Below, piece after piece: positions 1-13,340 of a stretch of 64,000 nt of DNA. A program made the translations under genes and the position numbers. The stretch comes from Emergomyces orientalis. Taxonomy: Eukaryota; Ascomycota; Eurotiomycetes; Onygenales; Ajellomycetaceae. The notes below the pieces were generated by a model. The model worked only from the letters and a program-made list of their open reading frames with translations, was not told where the DNA came from and did not search any database. The first letter of the stretch is position 1; every line of letters starts with the position of its first letter. The stretch covers positions 62,001-126,000 of the forward strand of contig MOWL01000049.1 of the NCBI GenBank assembly GCA_002110485.1, in the 5' to 3' direction.

Positions 1-871
1 ATTATATATGAAATAAAATAAAATAAAAATTAGCATCTACTTATTTGACTAGTTTTCCCCTTTCTTCTTTTTTCCCTTTTCCCGTAAAATTTTTTTTTTT
101 TTGCCTGATTTTTTTTATTTTTATTTTTAACTCTTCGCATCAACTTATTAGTTATTCAATTGCGATCTTGCGCGTGCCCAACTGTTGGACGAGTCAGAGC
201 CAGAACCCAACTTGCACCCCCCCTTTCGACATCAGTAAACCTACTAGTAGCCGGATCAACCGCCAGCCAGACCATGGCCATTATGAACTAATTGGTTCTT
301 CAACTGTATTTTCCCATACCCAGGCTCTCGGGTCCTCGACCAGCCGGAAAAGTTTCAACCTAAAAGTACGGTGCGTTTAAATCAGAACCAATGATTGATC
401 TACCTAGTAGGGAGGTACCCAAGCCATACGCATTCCGTATGTACTGTACCCTGTACTATACATACGTGCTTCGTAATTAGCTTGTGAAAAAAAAAAAAAA
501 ACGAAAGTGATAAATGTACTGTAGATTGTATTTTTCTATTTTGACGCTGGCTAACTATTAATTTCATCCCAATTCATTATATTCGTGATAAATAATAAAA
601 AAAATATGACGCAGGCTTCAGAGAGACAACGGCCAGTACAGCTTTTGTCTTGACTACCACATCAATTATGATCGCAAACTTCACCACAAGCATGAGACAT
701 GAATCTAGCTGTCGTAAAAGGCCAGAAAACATTCAAGGGCAGCCTTTCGGTTATATTCCGTTGGAATAGAAGAGGTCACCAACACAGAAAGCAAGAAATA
801 AACAAAAATCGAAAACCAAAAAAACCAAAACACCAACCCTTACTAACTCATATTAACAGTGATCATAAAAT
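1..871. other. AT-rich intergenic DNA, left edge
   Basis: No supported gene. The sequence is AT-rich, with AAATA-type microsatellite repeats near the left edge (about 10-32) and long T and A runs. A 111-residue ORF at 45-380 is low-complexity Phe/Ile translation of T-rich DNA and is not convincing. The segment lies 3' of the F-box-like gene, so part of it may be that gene's 3' UTR. Confidence 0.5.
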
Positions 872-2107
872 CTAGCTTCCAAAGATCTCCCTTTCCCGCC
901 CCCTCTGTTCATACCTTGCCATGAGAGCCTTGATACTGTGATCCCCGGCCGGAACCTCCCCCTTTCGATCCGTAAACAAAATCTTCAAGAACGGATCATC
1001 ATCTGGCGGATCTGCATATCTAGCCGCGATTCTAGCCGCGACTCGGTAATGTGTTTGTCTGACTGGCCAGGGAAACGAATATCCATAATTCTTAGCACGG
1101 ATATGCATGCCGAGCATGTGCTTGAAGGTTTCTAGGTCCCGGTCGATAATTACTTGTCGCAACACGGCCTTGGAGCGGTCGCGCCGTTCGTCTTCGTCGA
1201 TGTAGGCTTCAGTTGAAAGTAAAGTGAGGAATTCGAGTTTCTCAGGTGTCCATGGTGGGCAGAGGAGGCGGTCAGGCATCCGGCAGGGTTCACGGACACT
1301 ACAGGAGGGGAGGCGGAAGACATCTGTCTCTTGAAAGATAGGGCTGCGTTCGCGGATCTGGACGGAGCCGAAGTTGAACCAGATGGCAATTTTGCGCACA
1401 TCACCGTGAGTGCTGGCCGCTGTTGTAGTAACTGGGGTAATGCTTATGCTGTTGTTGGTGTTGGGTGTGGGTGTGGGCGTGATGGAGTTGAATATAGATG
1501 TCGAGGGGTTAGTTTCTGATTGTATTTGTTTTGGTTGGAGAGGTGGCTGGGGTACCCGGGCTTCGACAGTGAGATCACCGCTACCCCGGCTTCCAGAGGG
1601 GCGGGGGTCGAAGCGGTCCATAGATTGCCAGTATGGGCTCAGGTCCTCTAATTTCTGACGGCCAGTGCAAGATATGATGAGATTTTTGCATTTTTGGCGG
1701 ATAACATGTTCTACGTGGTCCCGCTGGCATTTTCGCATGAGAGGTAAGGTGCACCATCGGCATTTGAGGATTTCGGTTTGGAGGGCGGCTCGTTGCCAAG
1801 AACTTAGGGAGAAGTAGTCAAGGGGGAGGTACGGTTTTGAGAAAAAGCCGGTTCTGGCAGACTCATTGTTGCTGCTGAAGGCTAGACGGATGAGCCAGGT
1901 ATGAATGACATCGTTGGACAAGGCGTGGGCGACGGGAAGAGATGAGCGAGGTAAATTAATTTCTAGACATTCGAAGAATATTTTCTGGATCAGTTCGACC
2001 GGGAGCCGTTCCAAGGGTGTCCTTCGTAGCGAGTGATGCCATTGTTGATGCTGTCGGGGGCTGTCAGCATTTGGCCCTGGCCTTGGGGTCCCTATGGACG
2101 GATCCAT
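872..2107 (-). CDS. F-box-like protein, hypothetical
   Basis: Single-exon ORF of 411 codons from the Met at 2107. The same frame is open up to 2311, but the extra 68 residues look like translated leader. Residues of about 28-65 (PLERLPVELIQKIFFECLEI, followed by a Leu-rich stretch) fit an F-box helix pair, as in many fungal proteins that bind Skp1 in SCF ubiquitin ligases. This is followed by a Trp/Cys-containing region (SSWQRAALQTEILKCRWCTL), a Ser/Thr/Asn-rich linker of about residues 200-230 and an acidic and basic C-terminus. No leucine-rich or WD substrate-binding repeats are visible, so the target is unknown. F-box assignment is inference from the pattern; a missing upstream exon is possible. 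Confidence 0.6.
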   Translation of the reverse strand: MDPSIGTPRPGPNADSPRQHQQWHHSLRRTPLERLPVELIQKIFFECLEINLPRSSLPVAHALSNDVIHTWLIRLAFSSNNESARTGFFSKPYLPLDYFSLSSWQRAALQTEILKCRWCTLPLMRKCQRDHVEHVIRQKCKNLIISCTGRQKLEDLSPYWQSMDRFDPRPSGSRGSGDLTVEARVPQPPLQPKQIQSETNPSTSIFNSITPTPTPNTNNSISITPVTTTAASTHGDVRKIAIWFNFGSVQIRERSPIFQETDVFRLPSCSVREPCRMPDRLLCPPWTPEKLEFLTLLSTEAYIDEDERRDRSKAVLRQVIIDRDLETFKHMLGMHIRAKNYGYSFPWPVRQTHYRVAARIAARYADPPDDDPFLKILFTDRKGEVPAGDHSIKALMARYEQRGREREIFGS

Positions 2108-5100
2108 TAATGGGGATTGTTTATATGTAGTCAGGCCCTGACAATCAGGAATCTTCCCTCCGAGTGGGTATGCAGTCGTCTCGAGGCATCCACAAGGAAT
2201 CCCCTTGAAGATCCCTCTCTCTTGTATAAAATCTTGCGTTGTGGGGTAGTGGAAAGACGTGAGCATAAATGCCATCTGTCTCAGCGCAGCTGTTTCCGAC
2301 GGCCAAGCCAAATGTGCTATGGAGAAGAGCCAATAGCCAGAGATATGTTGTAATTATTGCCCGCCAACACGCATTATTTTCACCATCCAACGCCCGACAG
2401 GGAAAATAGTTGGACAAAAAAATAAAAAATTCGAACCAGAAGCAGCAGGAGCAAGCGGTTTTGAACCCCTTGTGGATATTCGCTTTTGGAGTGGGAGATT
2501 TTAGAATTTCGTCTACTTCGTATACTGTACCCAGAGTGTGCAAAGAGAGCAGATCGGGCTTCGTCAACATACAGATCCTGGTCTGTTTGTCATGTATGGC
2601 GTACTATTGAAGTACCCAGGCTTCCTGCTGCATATTCTGCCTTTCTTTCTTGTCAATAGAAGTGGTAGAGGGCGTCTGGTATTAAATGAGAACGGGAATT
2701 AGTCAATTTGTATTCTATTTTACACATTTCATTTTCCGGGCCCACAAACCTGTCGCAGACTGCAGAAGGAACAAGTGATCAGAATAAATACCTTCTGAGG
2801 GTGCATCTTTTTAACATCCACAGGATTTCACTTTCATGCGGACCAAGAATGCAACGCAATAAAATCAGCACTTGACCTAGTTATGTAGTCTTGATATTTT
2901 GAAATGCACCCTCTGAGTAACTCTGTACTGTATGAGGAGCGGGAATGACCTTCCCTATCAATTAATTGATCGACCCAGTGAAAAACATCCTGCTAGATGC
3001 ACACCTGATTAACCCGTTCCCCCTCCAAAACTGTCCCAACTGTCCCAAGCGAGGGGCGCCACCGTGTCGAAAAATGGGGAAAAAGCAAAGAAAGCGGGAA
3101 GAGCGGGAGACGAATAAGCACTCAGCTTGCTGTGGGGAACTCTTTTGCGTAATCCGGCATCCTGAATTACTGCGCTTGGGCTAACTTAGTTGAGGCCAGC
3201 CTGACCCAAGTGAGGGAGGGGGTCAGATACCTACTATCTATGGCCCTCGAAAAGAGTTGATGCCGACAAAGGCTAAATTCCTTTCCTTTTTCTTTCGGTT
3301 CGCCATGAACCCTTTTGACTCGATGGATCATGGACGTGTCCACGCCCAAACCAAACCAATTTTTTATTTATATTTTTTGTATGGATTTTGAGTTGGGTAT
3401 TGGACGAACAGCCACAAGTCACTCTTTGCGAGCGCCCGTGAGTGATCGGGGAAGAAAAAGAAGAAGAAAAATATTAAATATCGAAGACTCGTTCACACGT
3501 TCAACAAGCATCCGGGCCCATCATGGCAGGGGCGTGGTCAGGGGAAAACGGGCGCTGCAGCTCTCGCTCCAAGAACAAGCTAGAGTTTACTGGGGACGTT
3601 ACTTCAATTGTCGGTGTACTGATGCTACTGATATCATCTGGCCCTTGAGCTGTAGTTACTTATTATTGGATCAAACCCTGATTTCACCCCACACAACTAG
3701 GTGAAAGTACGTAAAAGGTAACTCATGATCTGTGCTGCCAGTAAAACGTACCGCCTGTTCAGAGATGGTTCCGTGTTAGATTTGCTGTTCATGATAATAG
3801 TGACCCTGACTGCTGGGACGGGACCTTTGCCAGACCGTAAGAATGGCTCTAACCAACCGCCCTCGGAACCTGACTGTCGGGACCAGCTGCGTAGGTTGGA
3901 CCGTTCTGCTGGGAATGCGGGTTGCTATTTGCGGCTACTTGGAATGCTGTGGTGAAAGGGAAGGGGTGAAAACCTGAAGAAATCCATTTAGGTGAGATTT
4001 CGACTGGCCAACCCCGAGTTTCCCACTTTGATGGTTGGGGGGTGTAAACTGTGAATGTTAGTAACTTCGGGGGGTTTTGTAAATACCTGTCTATATACTC
4101 CCTACGTTTGTACTGTACAAATACGTATGTTCCTCACATTTTAGAGGATATGGGATGGTGTCTACCCAGGCAGCAATGGCTTAGGGGTGCTTTAATGTCA
4201 ACTCCCCTAGATTTAGGCTGTCTGGGTGATAAGTTGCATTAAATATCTTAAAATGTATTTTCTAATTAAATATGCCAGCCAAATGTTCAAAATCAGTTTC
4301 TCGTTATGCTGCCCACCCCTTTCCCTTCTTTTCGACTAGAAACAGGAATATAGACGGCAACTTTACACAAAAGCTTGGAGCATTGGAAGATGTTATGCTA
4401 TGCCCATCATCGGTGAGCGCAGCGATATCGGATTTGAGAGGCTCCTTGGGAATGACTTTCGAGCCTTACGGCCACTGATCCCCCTCCCCTCTCTTCTCTA
4501 TCCAGAGGCTTGCCACGTCAGCTTCGTTTCAGAAAATCCTTCCAGCTGAATCTCACGTTAAACAAGTTCACATTCTCACCAGAGCAGTGAGTAGTATGTA
4601 CCTACTAGCTATTGCTAAATTCAAGCAAAACCTCAACAACTACTGTACATGTACAGAGGTGAGACTGCATGTGCTGAACTTAGCGTGATCCTATACTGAA
4701 CAACATTATTGGAGAGTACTTCTCTTCAAAGAGAAAAGGCGAGACTCTTGCGGCGGATGACCATATTGTGCCCTGGTGATTACAGGCCTCTCCTGAATGG
4801 TTGGAGGCTATACAGATGCTGCCCTCATTCATCCAGGCTTCATTTGCAAGTCTGCAAAGGAGCCTGTTTGTAGCATTGTTTCTATCAGATTGCATTGTAA
4901 CTAAGCCTCTTGCTGGCGGCGACTTGAATCATATTATGCTCATGTTTGAATATTTCATTCAAATCCAAACACTCACAATTTTTCGATAGCAAAATTCCTA
5001 GATTTTCTATAAGATGCTGTCCTGCGTCTGGCTCAGCCCACAGCTTCTCAATTTCCTCCTAAGTTAAGAACTATTTCAAATTCGCCAGTTGAGGCGAGCC

Positions 5101-8100
5101 GACACCTGAGCTAAGTTCGGATCCAAAGCCATATACCGCCGCATCAAGCTGGCAATCATGCCAGTAAATTTGGCGGCACCCTATCATACCGCCCAACAAT
5201 TTTAGGAAAGCCTCCCCAAGCTGGAAATGGAATGTTAAGCCGGTTCCAATTCACAAGCTTAACCGCTTCCACGTATACCTTCGTCGCTCGGGCATCAGGC
5301 CAGATGTCAGAGCTAGGGAGACAAACTAACTATGCTGGGACAGGCCTGCATCATAGCGACTTCACGTAGTATTAAAACATTGGTGGTATACCTCCTAGGT
5401 CGTTGTCCCGTACTCTGCTGTCCCACCTAAAGAGCAACATGGGGTCCATTCAATCAGTCAGCTCGTAGAGCTCCATACGCTCTTAGTTGCCTTCGAGACA
5501 GGTTGTGTTTAGACTCATGTCTACTCCGTAGAGCGTGCGGGAACGCAGGGGTAGGGCAAAGTTGTTGCTGTAAGCAGTCTGCAGAGGGAAAGGAAGTACT
5601 GTACCTCGTACCGTTGATTCGATCACCATCACCATCGCCCAATACAAGTTTCTATGATGTGGTAGAGCAAGCTTCGACAGCCAGTTATTGAACGGTTCCA
5701 GCTCCATACGACAGTTAATTTCTCGAAGTATGCTGCCGCTATATCACTAAATCTCAATGTGGGACGGAGAGGATTGGTCGGTCTCGAGAGAGGAAAGCCT
5801 CCCTTACGCTATTCAATCTGAACATCACGTGTCGACTCTTGTATTTCGGCATGGGTTTCTACCTGCACATTGCAATTTCGTACTCCTGCGGTTAATGGAA
5901 AAGAAATGCTCAGACAGTATGGGAGCAGTCGGCCCGGTAAACTAGTCGGACAGCAAGAGGGTTTTGCTCACAGAATAGTTGATTATTAAGGGGAAACAAT
6001 CGCTATTAATGATCTTGAGAATCTGGTGTAAATTTTACTACTAACAGTTCCCCAGTCAAACATAAACCGATTGTGCTATTGCTAATTGATTCCGGTCCCA
6101 CTGAAACCACCGCGTGACAAAAAATCATAGTTGCCAGATCAAACCTGATATACAATATCCAAGGCCTTTTCTCTCTTTTTCCATTCATTCATAATTCTAG
6201 CGTATCAAAATGCTCATAACATCAGGCAATTTCATGCAGTTCATGGTACTACATAATGAGTGTGGCGTATGTCGCAACAACTGAGTAAAACCATTAGCCT
6301 CTTGAGATTCAAAGGAATAGCGACGAACGGAATCATTGAAGAAAAAGGGATAAGTGTATCAGATACAAGGCCTTGTCAAAGGCGGTGGTCATCAATGTAT
6401 AGACTATGTTGACCGTCGTGATAAAATTGTAAAGAGAATCATCATGCAAATGCGGGTGCCGAGAGACTAAGAAAAGGAACAGTAGGAATACATACCTAAA
6501 TTGTAGAAACCTTTATCAACAACTCAAAACTGTGTTTCGTCTTGAAGCATGAGTTAGCGACGGGACAGGTTTTCCTTCAACATCGTGTTCGACAGCAGTC
6601 AAAATAAATCAGGTATGGACTGTATCGTCTTCGTCGACAGAAGTCGACTTGGACATATGCTTGTCTTTTTAATGTCATATATCATCATGAAGATGTAGGA
6701 GGAGCGTGGCGGTTGATGCGACATACAGTCAATAGTAATTAAAACTCGTTGGTGGTTACCAGTCTAGCAGGCGTCTGTGTTTAGGTTAAAGTTAGTGAGA
6801 ACTTCATTAAATGCATAGATGATATCAAAGGAACATATTATTTTCAGAAAGGCATGAATGGTATTGAAAAAAAATGTTGTCTGCATCGAAAACTCGGATA
6901 AGACTCGTCATCTAGGGAATCATCATAGAATATATAGGAATCACCACTTGGAATGTTTCATGTACACACCTTACACGTCTGGTTTACAAACCGGATATAC
7001 AAGCGGCAGAGAGTATTACCCATTGTCATTACTCTGTAACAGTAAAAAATATTAGAAATGAGTCTGGGCATTGAATTCGTCATAGCTGATAATATTGGAG
7101 TTAAGAATCAGTGGGCTAGGTTTTCTAGGCCTGCCACAAAAAGGGCATATCCGTCATAACCGGGTTGATGTATCAACACCGTCGGAGCCCAGTGCCATTC
7201 ATCCTGGAAGGTATCGGTGGTGGTGGATCAAGGAAATCGTGGCAAGGGCTCTTACAGAATGGAGCTCGAAGCTTCCACCAAGGTCGGTGGGAGCTACTGC
7301 TTTTCGGATCAATGGATCAACAAGGTCATCTGTTCAATATTGACAGGTTAGCGGATGCAATAATGTGCAATATATATTGATGAAAGCGAGAGCATGAGGG
7401 AAATTTTGAATCAGTAATAGCCATTTTATATCGTCAACAACCCGAAGGTCTCGGCCGGTAATTTCCAGCGTATATTATACGAAAAATGATCATCATAGGA
7501 GGCAGTAAGAGTGTGGTTTGAGTAGGAGAAAGAGCATACCATATAGTGATTCCAGAATCTAAGTCATAGTTCGTAGTCAGGGATCTATGATTCAGGTTTA
7601 AGGTCAGTTTAGAACTTCTTCAAGCTGATAGCTGAATCTCAACGTAGGAATGAATTAAATCAATATCAGTCTGACGTGCAACGTAGTTTCACACCCCAAA
7701 GGGGTCAAAGACTCTAGTTTTGCGGTTGTGCGGAATCATCACCAAAAGGGAGTGAAAGAAGAGTGAGTAGCTGGGAAAACAAGCAGAAATAACATACGAG
7801 ATTAGTACTAACTCCAAAAACAGTATGATGGGCACCGAAGAAGCATAGGCATCGTATTAAGGGGTCATATTATTCTCGCGACACAATTTGTTGAGAAGAA
7901 GCTTCCCGAATAAATTGGAATCTGTTGCTTGATTGTTGATGGTGGATGAAGAAGCTGTGCAAAGAAAAAAATCGAGCTTTTCAATGAGTGGCTTACCGAG
8001 GCGCCTTTCCTAATACGGTTACAGCGTTAGATGGCATCCTGTTTGCATTGTTTGGCATGACATTATCACGTGGCATATCTATCCCTGCTTTACTCCGTAT

Positions 8101-9242
8101 ATTGTGCTTGCTTGCTTCTGCTCATCGAACTTTTCCCTTTATGTCTTTCCCACGGTTAGTTTCTTCCAGTATATATTATTGAATGTTCTGATTATTTTTA
8201 TTGGGCAAATAGATGAGAAAAATTGAGATGTAAAGCAAGAGTATATAGATTTTAGTCAAACTTATGTTCTTGCTCTAGTTATGTTTTGTTAAGGCTTTTG
8301 GAGGCGGCTCTAGGCTGAGTAGGTAGAACGCCCATGTGACTGGCTTGCTTTTAAGCGATCCTGGACGCTGAACAAACTGTTCAGCTGCTCGCTCATCGAC
8401 AAGTGCCCACGACTAGGGCTACGATCACCCCTCCCTACGTTGGGCTGTTTTCTCATCAAGTCAATGGCTGTTTTGTTCGCATTTTTGGATCCCTCCCAGA
8501 TGGAGAACTGGCAGTTCCGCAACAGTTATAGAGCCGCGTTGGCATATTAATCGGGCTGGGAACATGATCGATTCCACGCGACAATTTATAATTGCACTCG
8601 CTGTACCTGCGACCTCCTTGCCAAACATCCGCACCACCACCCCCTCGTCGTTTTTATTTTAAATGCCAGGTTCCTGATTATTCTTGGTTTTTTTTTAAAT
8701 TTTTGTGATTTCGATGAACCAGATGGATGCCAAACCAACCCGCCTCGAAAGTGGGGATAGCCGGGCCAAACTCGAAAATAATCCGGATGGCCGGAGTTCC
8801 TAAATATCGACGCAATAGCAAACCTCATAGTGGGGGTTCTACGACTTACTACATACATGCTCACTACGCAGGAGGGTTATGGCTCAACACCGACTCGGAC
8901 AGCGAGCTGGAGACTAGGGGTGATGGAGAATAATAGCAACCCAAACCATATGCGGTACCTTTATTTTATTTTATTTTATATTTATATTTATATTTGTTTT
9001 ATGCTTTGACTTTTTGAGTCTCCGGTTGTCCACGGGACGAACTGGGTTTCACCCTTACCAAGATGCGGACGGACAGGTGGAATAGAGGATCCCGGTTGGC
9101 CAGCCTTTGCCTGTGTTTTCCGCATTTTTTCAACCCATTAAGCAGAGTAGGTAGTTAAGAAGTTAATTGACTGATTGCAGGTTTGATGATGCTCCGAGGT
9201 ATGCTCTGGCCCAATATTAATCATTCCGACTCTCCCCTTGCT
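2108..9242. other. 7-kb stretch without a recognisable gene
   Basis: All ORFs are short (up to about 130 codons), fall on both strands and show no recognisable motif. I see no RT, integrase or transposase fragment and no convincing tRNA. Base composition is ordinary rather than extremely AT-rich, which argues against a heavily mutated transposon. TA/TTTA simple repeats occur at about 8958-8998. The stretch could hold non-coding RNA or a fast-evolving spliced gene; neither is supported by sequence alone. Confidence 0.45.
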
Positions 9243-9248
9243 CCCCAC
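9243..9248 (-). promoter_or_regulatory. CreA/Mig1-type site upstream of FBP1
   Basis: CCCCAC on the + strand reads GTGGGG on the other strand, matching the fungal CreA consensus SYGGRG. It lies about 240 bp upstream of the fructose-1,6-bisphosphatase start. Gluconeogenic genes are classic targets of carbon catabolite repression, so the location makes sense, but a six-base match is weak evidence on its own. Confidence 0.3.
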
Positions 9249-9277
9249 GTATATCACTCCTCTATTCCATTACTTTC

Positions 9278-9283
9278 CCCCGC
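9278..9283 (-). promoter_or_regulatory. Second CreA/Mig1-type site upstream of FBP1
   Basis: CCCCGC reads GCGGGG on the minus strand, a match to SYGGRG, about 200 bp upstream of the FBP1 ATG and 30 bp from the first site. Paired sites are the usual functional arrangement for CreA. A CCAAT sequence lies slightly farther upstream at about 9212. All this is consensus matching only. Confidence 0.3.
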
Positions 9284-9484
9284 ACAATTTAATGACCTTT
9301 GCTTTTTGATTGAATTTTTATCCCTTCTTCATTCTCAATCTTGATATCTGTCGGGTTCTGTGTTCTTCCAGACAAACTCTATAAACTTAATCTACCTCTG
9401 CTTGCTTCTCTTAATTAAAAAGCTATCACCAGCGTTTCTCTCTCCTCCCCGACTTTTCCATCAAATTCTTCAGAATCCGTCAAT

Positions 9485-10636
9485 ATGGCTGATGCGAACG
9501 GTTCCTCTACTCCCCCTGTGGGCCAGGAAAAGATCAACACTGACATCATCTCTCTCACACGCTTCCTGACAGAGGAGCAATCAAAACACCCAGAAGCCAC
9601 TGGCGACTTCACGTATGTTGATATTCTCTCAAAATAAACCTCAACGAATTTTATAATTTTATTACATACCTAAGTTAATACCCCTTGATTTTATTACAGC
9701 CTTCTTTGTCATGCCCTCCAGTTCTCCTTCAAATCTATTTCATATTACATCCGACGAGCTACCTTAATCAATCTCACCGGCCTTGCGGGTTCCTCCAACA
9801 CTACCGGCGATGACCAAAAGAAGCTGGATGTTATTGGAAATGACTTATTCATTGCAGCAATGCGCGGATCTGGCAAATGTCGGATACTTGTCTCCGAAGA
9901 AGAGGAGGAAGCCATTATTTTCGACGAGAGCCCAGATGCGCGATATGCCGTCGTTTGCGACCCCATCGACGGCTCCTCCAATCTAGATGCTGGTGTGTCA
10001 GTCGGTACCATTTTCGGGATTTTCAAACTTCCAGATGAAGTCCTTGGCCCGAACAACACTGTCACCGCCAAAGACATCCTCCGCCCAGGAACCGAACTCG
10101 TTGCCTCCGGATTCACCATGTACGGCGCCTCTGCACAACTCGTAATTACCATGAAGGGAGGGACAGTCAATGGTTTCACCATGGATACCTCCCTGGGCGA
10201 GTTTATCCTTACCCACCCCAACATGCGTCTCCCCGCCAAGCGCGCAATCTACAGCGTTAACGAAGGAAACTCCATGTACTGGGACGAATGGGTCACTGAA
10301 TATTTCAAGGAGCTGAAATATCCTGCGAATGGCAAGCCCTACAGCGCTCGATACATCGGTAGCATGGTCGCAGATGCCTACCGGACACTGCTTTACGGAG
10401 GTGTCTTTGCCTACCCGGCAGACAAGAAGAGTCCCAAGGGGAAACTGCGAATCCTATACGAATGTGCACCCATGGCCCTGGTGTTTGAGAATGCGGGAGG
10501 CCAGGCGCTCAATTCCAACATGGAGAGACTCCTTACCATTGCCCCGGAGGATATCCATGACCGCAGTGGTGTCTTCTTAGGCAGCTACGACGAGGTCGAG
10601 AAGGTCAAGGCTTTCCACCAAAAGTATGCCAAGTAA
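9485..10636 (+). CDS. FBP1: Fructose-1,6-bisphosphatase
   Basis: Two exons, 9485-9612 and 9700-10636, joined by an 87-nt intron (GTATGT..TTACAG), give 354 residues, the normal length for the class I enzyme. It hydrolyses fructose 1,6-bisphosphate to fructose 6-phosphate, the committed cytosolic step of gluconeogenesis. The metal-binding site DPIDGSSNLDAG is intact, an acidic EEEEEA segment precedes it, and the family signature region reads GKLRILYECAPMALVFENAG near the C-terminus. The start is the first ATG of the open exon and gives a typical short N-terminus ahead of the conserved TDIISLTRFLTEEQ. Two CreA-like sites upstream fit glucose repression. Identification is secure. Confidence 0.97.
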
Positions 10637-13340
10637 ACAGGGGTTTTTCTTTTTCTTGCTCTTCTTCCAGATGTTCCGACCAGCGTTCAACCTATATCGC
10701 TTTGCGCCTTACTTTTCCCTGGATGTGTTCTGACTACATATATACATATCATATTTGAGAATGACATTTTATACAGAGTAAGTGTGTAAAATTGCCTACT
10801 ATTTTTATTATGTAAATAGCAGCACGCAATAATGAGATATACAATATATATACCTTCTTTGATATTCCCCTGTAAATTGACTCCGTTGTTACATTTGGCC
10901 ATATTCCCAACACAGCCACAATTACGCAGAAACCGTTCGTTGCCGACATTTTGCATGTTTTCCAAGTGCCAGAAGACGGTTCCTGATTGGAGGAGAATCT
11001 AATCCCCCTGCATCACAAACTCTTTCCTTCCACACTTTTTCTCACTTGTCCCTTTCTCACCGCGAACGACTTATGGCTACATCCACATCCTCTAGGGCCG
11101 GGGGCGGAATGAATATCCGCGCCATACTGCTCTGCAAATCTAGATATTCTACACGCAGATGCTCATCATTTCATGTGGGAAAATTCTACTCTACCATGTC
11201 TACCGAATCGGTAAAAGGGGGGGCGGGGGGCGACGAGGCACTACACCATGGACTGCACTTAGAGGACTCACTCAGCAGGCAGGGATCAGGATGCCTGATT
11301 TGTTAATCATCCAAATTCTCAGCTGCCCGCACCCTAAAATAAAAATAAAAAGCGTGGGGTTCAAGCGCAGCATCTAGGAGCGGCCAGTTGCAAATACGCT
11401 GGAACTAGTAACCAAGAGTTAACCACCTGCAACAGATAGCATTCCAAACCTGGTGACGAACGATATTTTACCACCAGTCGGCCTACCCCGTGACGTCTGC
11501 GGGTTCCAAAGTTCATCCATTTCATGATTGCATCAAATTTTGACAGATTCTGCAATGGGGCCATCGTTGTACTAAAGAATACTAGTTCACGCCCCAATGC
11601 ATGTGTGAGAGTGACAAATGAATTGTGTTGGCCACTTAAATTGAGACTGACAACTCCCAGAGCAGAATGATTCACACACTGGGGATGATGTGGTGTTGCC
11701 CTCCTCCGCTCACCATTGGATAAATGTTGATATTTATATATATCCATCTTTGCCTTGCTCGGAATTGGGTGCGTAGAGCTGTTACGCTTAATCAGTTTGA
11801 ACTAGCTATGCAAGCGCATTTTCATTTCGAACCTGATCATCCTGGCCGACAATTCTCTGTGATACTCCATCCTCCTCTACAACCCAACATATCATTCGTG
11901 CATTTAACAGTTTTTACACCATCATGAGCGGCATTCATCAACTCATTTATCAGGTTCGACTAGGCTTTTCTACTCTACACTTGAATTTCAATCACAGGGC
12001 TCACGCATATCCAAATACTTCGACAGCCCTGGGTACAAAGCATGTGTGGCATTGTCCCTGTCTCACAATCCTGAATTGTTTGCTCATCCAAAGAAATCGC
12101 ACTGTGCAGGTGCCGTACAATGCAAATTCTACTATTGTTTGAGAGCAAGCACACAGAAGCAATGGAGACCTCCGAGCCAGAGCGTTTTCATGGAGTCCCA
12201 TATTGCCTAAGATTGTTTGATGACACCGAGCGCCACAGGATTTTGAATTTTCAAGCACAGTGACTTATCGTTGTGTTGGGATAGTAATTTCCTGGATGGA
12301 TTGAGTGATATTCTGGCCTCGCCCGGAGTAAGCCTGGTAACCCATTATTATGTGTAAGATTGATGGGCTCCCCTTTCACACGAGCCGAGGAATGGGAGAG
12401 GGAAATATAGAACCAAAGTGTCAGGATTGGCGACTCTCTTTAGGCCTCCGGGCTTAATTGTATGATATTATACCCGTTCTACGTGGTCTGTTGAGCCTTA
12501 ATCATTCATTATTGGAAGCTTATCGGGCTTAACATATATGAATGTGTCGTCCTTGAGGAAGCGCTGTCAAAAAGGGTAAGGTACGCCAAGTTCCATCGGA
12601 TCTTCCGATCCCATATCGCACCAGGGGCATGAATCCGAATTGGATGGAAAATGTCTTTGATCGGCTGAATGATAAATTAAGTTTCGTTTTGTTGAGTAGA
12701 GAGAAATTTCTCATTCTAGAAATTTGAAGGCCAAAATCCTCCAACATGAACTTGTGGCTGGCTACTCTCTTTTTGTGATACTTAATTTGAAAGTTAATGC
12801 CCGTGCAATGCAGCCAGCTGCCCAGCGTATCATGTCATGTGCCTTGTTTAAGTTTGGCAGTGTTGCGGGGGAACTAGTTGATGATGATGATGATATCTGA
12901 GAGCTTGCCGTTTTTGCCATTACCTCGCAACTTATTAATGGGATATTGATTGGCTGTAAATTACAGACAGTGAACGGCTTGGCCTGGAGGAAGCCCAGTA
13001 TGCGGAATATACTAGCTTGAAATAGACTAGGCGTGTAATATTTTACCACGTACTTACAATACCGTTGTACTGTCAGGTGCTTTGCCCGCAATAACATTCA
13101 TGGACCTCGGCCGAGTCTGGGGAGAACCGCGACGAAAGCCGGCTGTTCGAGCCTGTGAGACTGGAGTCGACTGGGCTGGAGAGAGCTTGTGAAAAGCTTC
13201 ATTTCCTCTTCGCCTGTCTCTCACTCTCTCCTTTCATCCCTCTTCCTCATCTCTTCTTCATCTTTATCTACCATACCCCTCTCTGTAAGAAGTACAACAC
13301 CTTATCCGATACTTCCTCTGTTTCTATCGGATCTCCAGCC
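10637..13340. other. Intergenic, no recognised gene
   Basis: The first few hundred bases are probably FBP1 3' UTR and the last 200 (pyrimidine-rich, 13200-13340) the fumarate reductase leader. Between them only short ORFs occur, for instance 128 codons on the minus strand at 11361-11747 and 111 codons at 12762-13097. Neither has a recognisable domain or splice-linked extension, so I do not call them. Confidence 0.45.

Noticed and set aside
45..380. 111-codon ORF near the left edge
   Set aside because: Phe/Ile/Ser-rich translation of T-rich DNA with no motif and no splice context.
2457..2475. B-box-like GGTTCAAAACC on the minus strand
   Set aside because: No A box at the right distance and no cloverleaf; chance match.
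11361..11747. 128-codon minus-strand ORF
   Set aside because: No recognisable motif; isolated in an intergenic region with comparable chance ORFs on the other strand.
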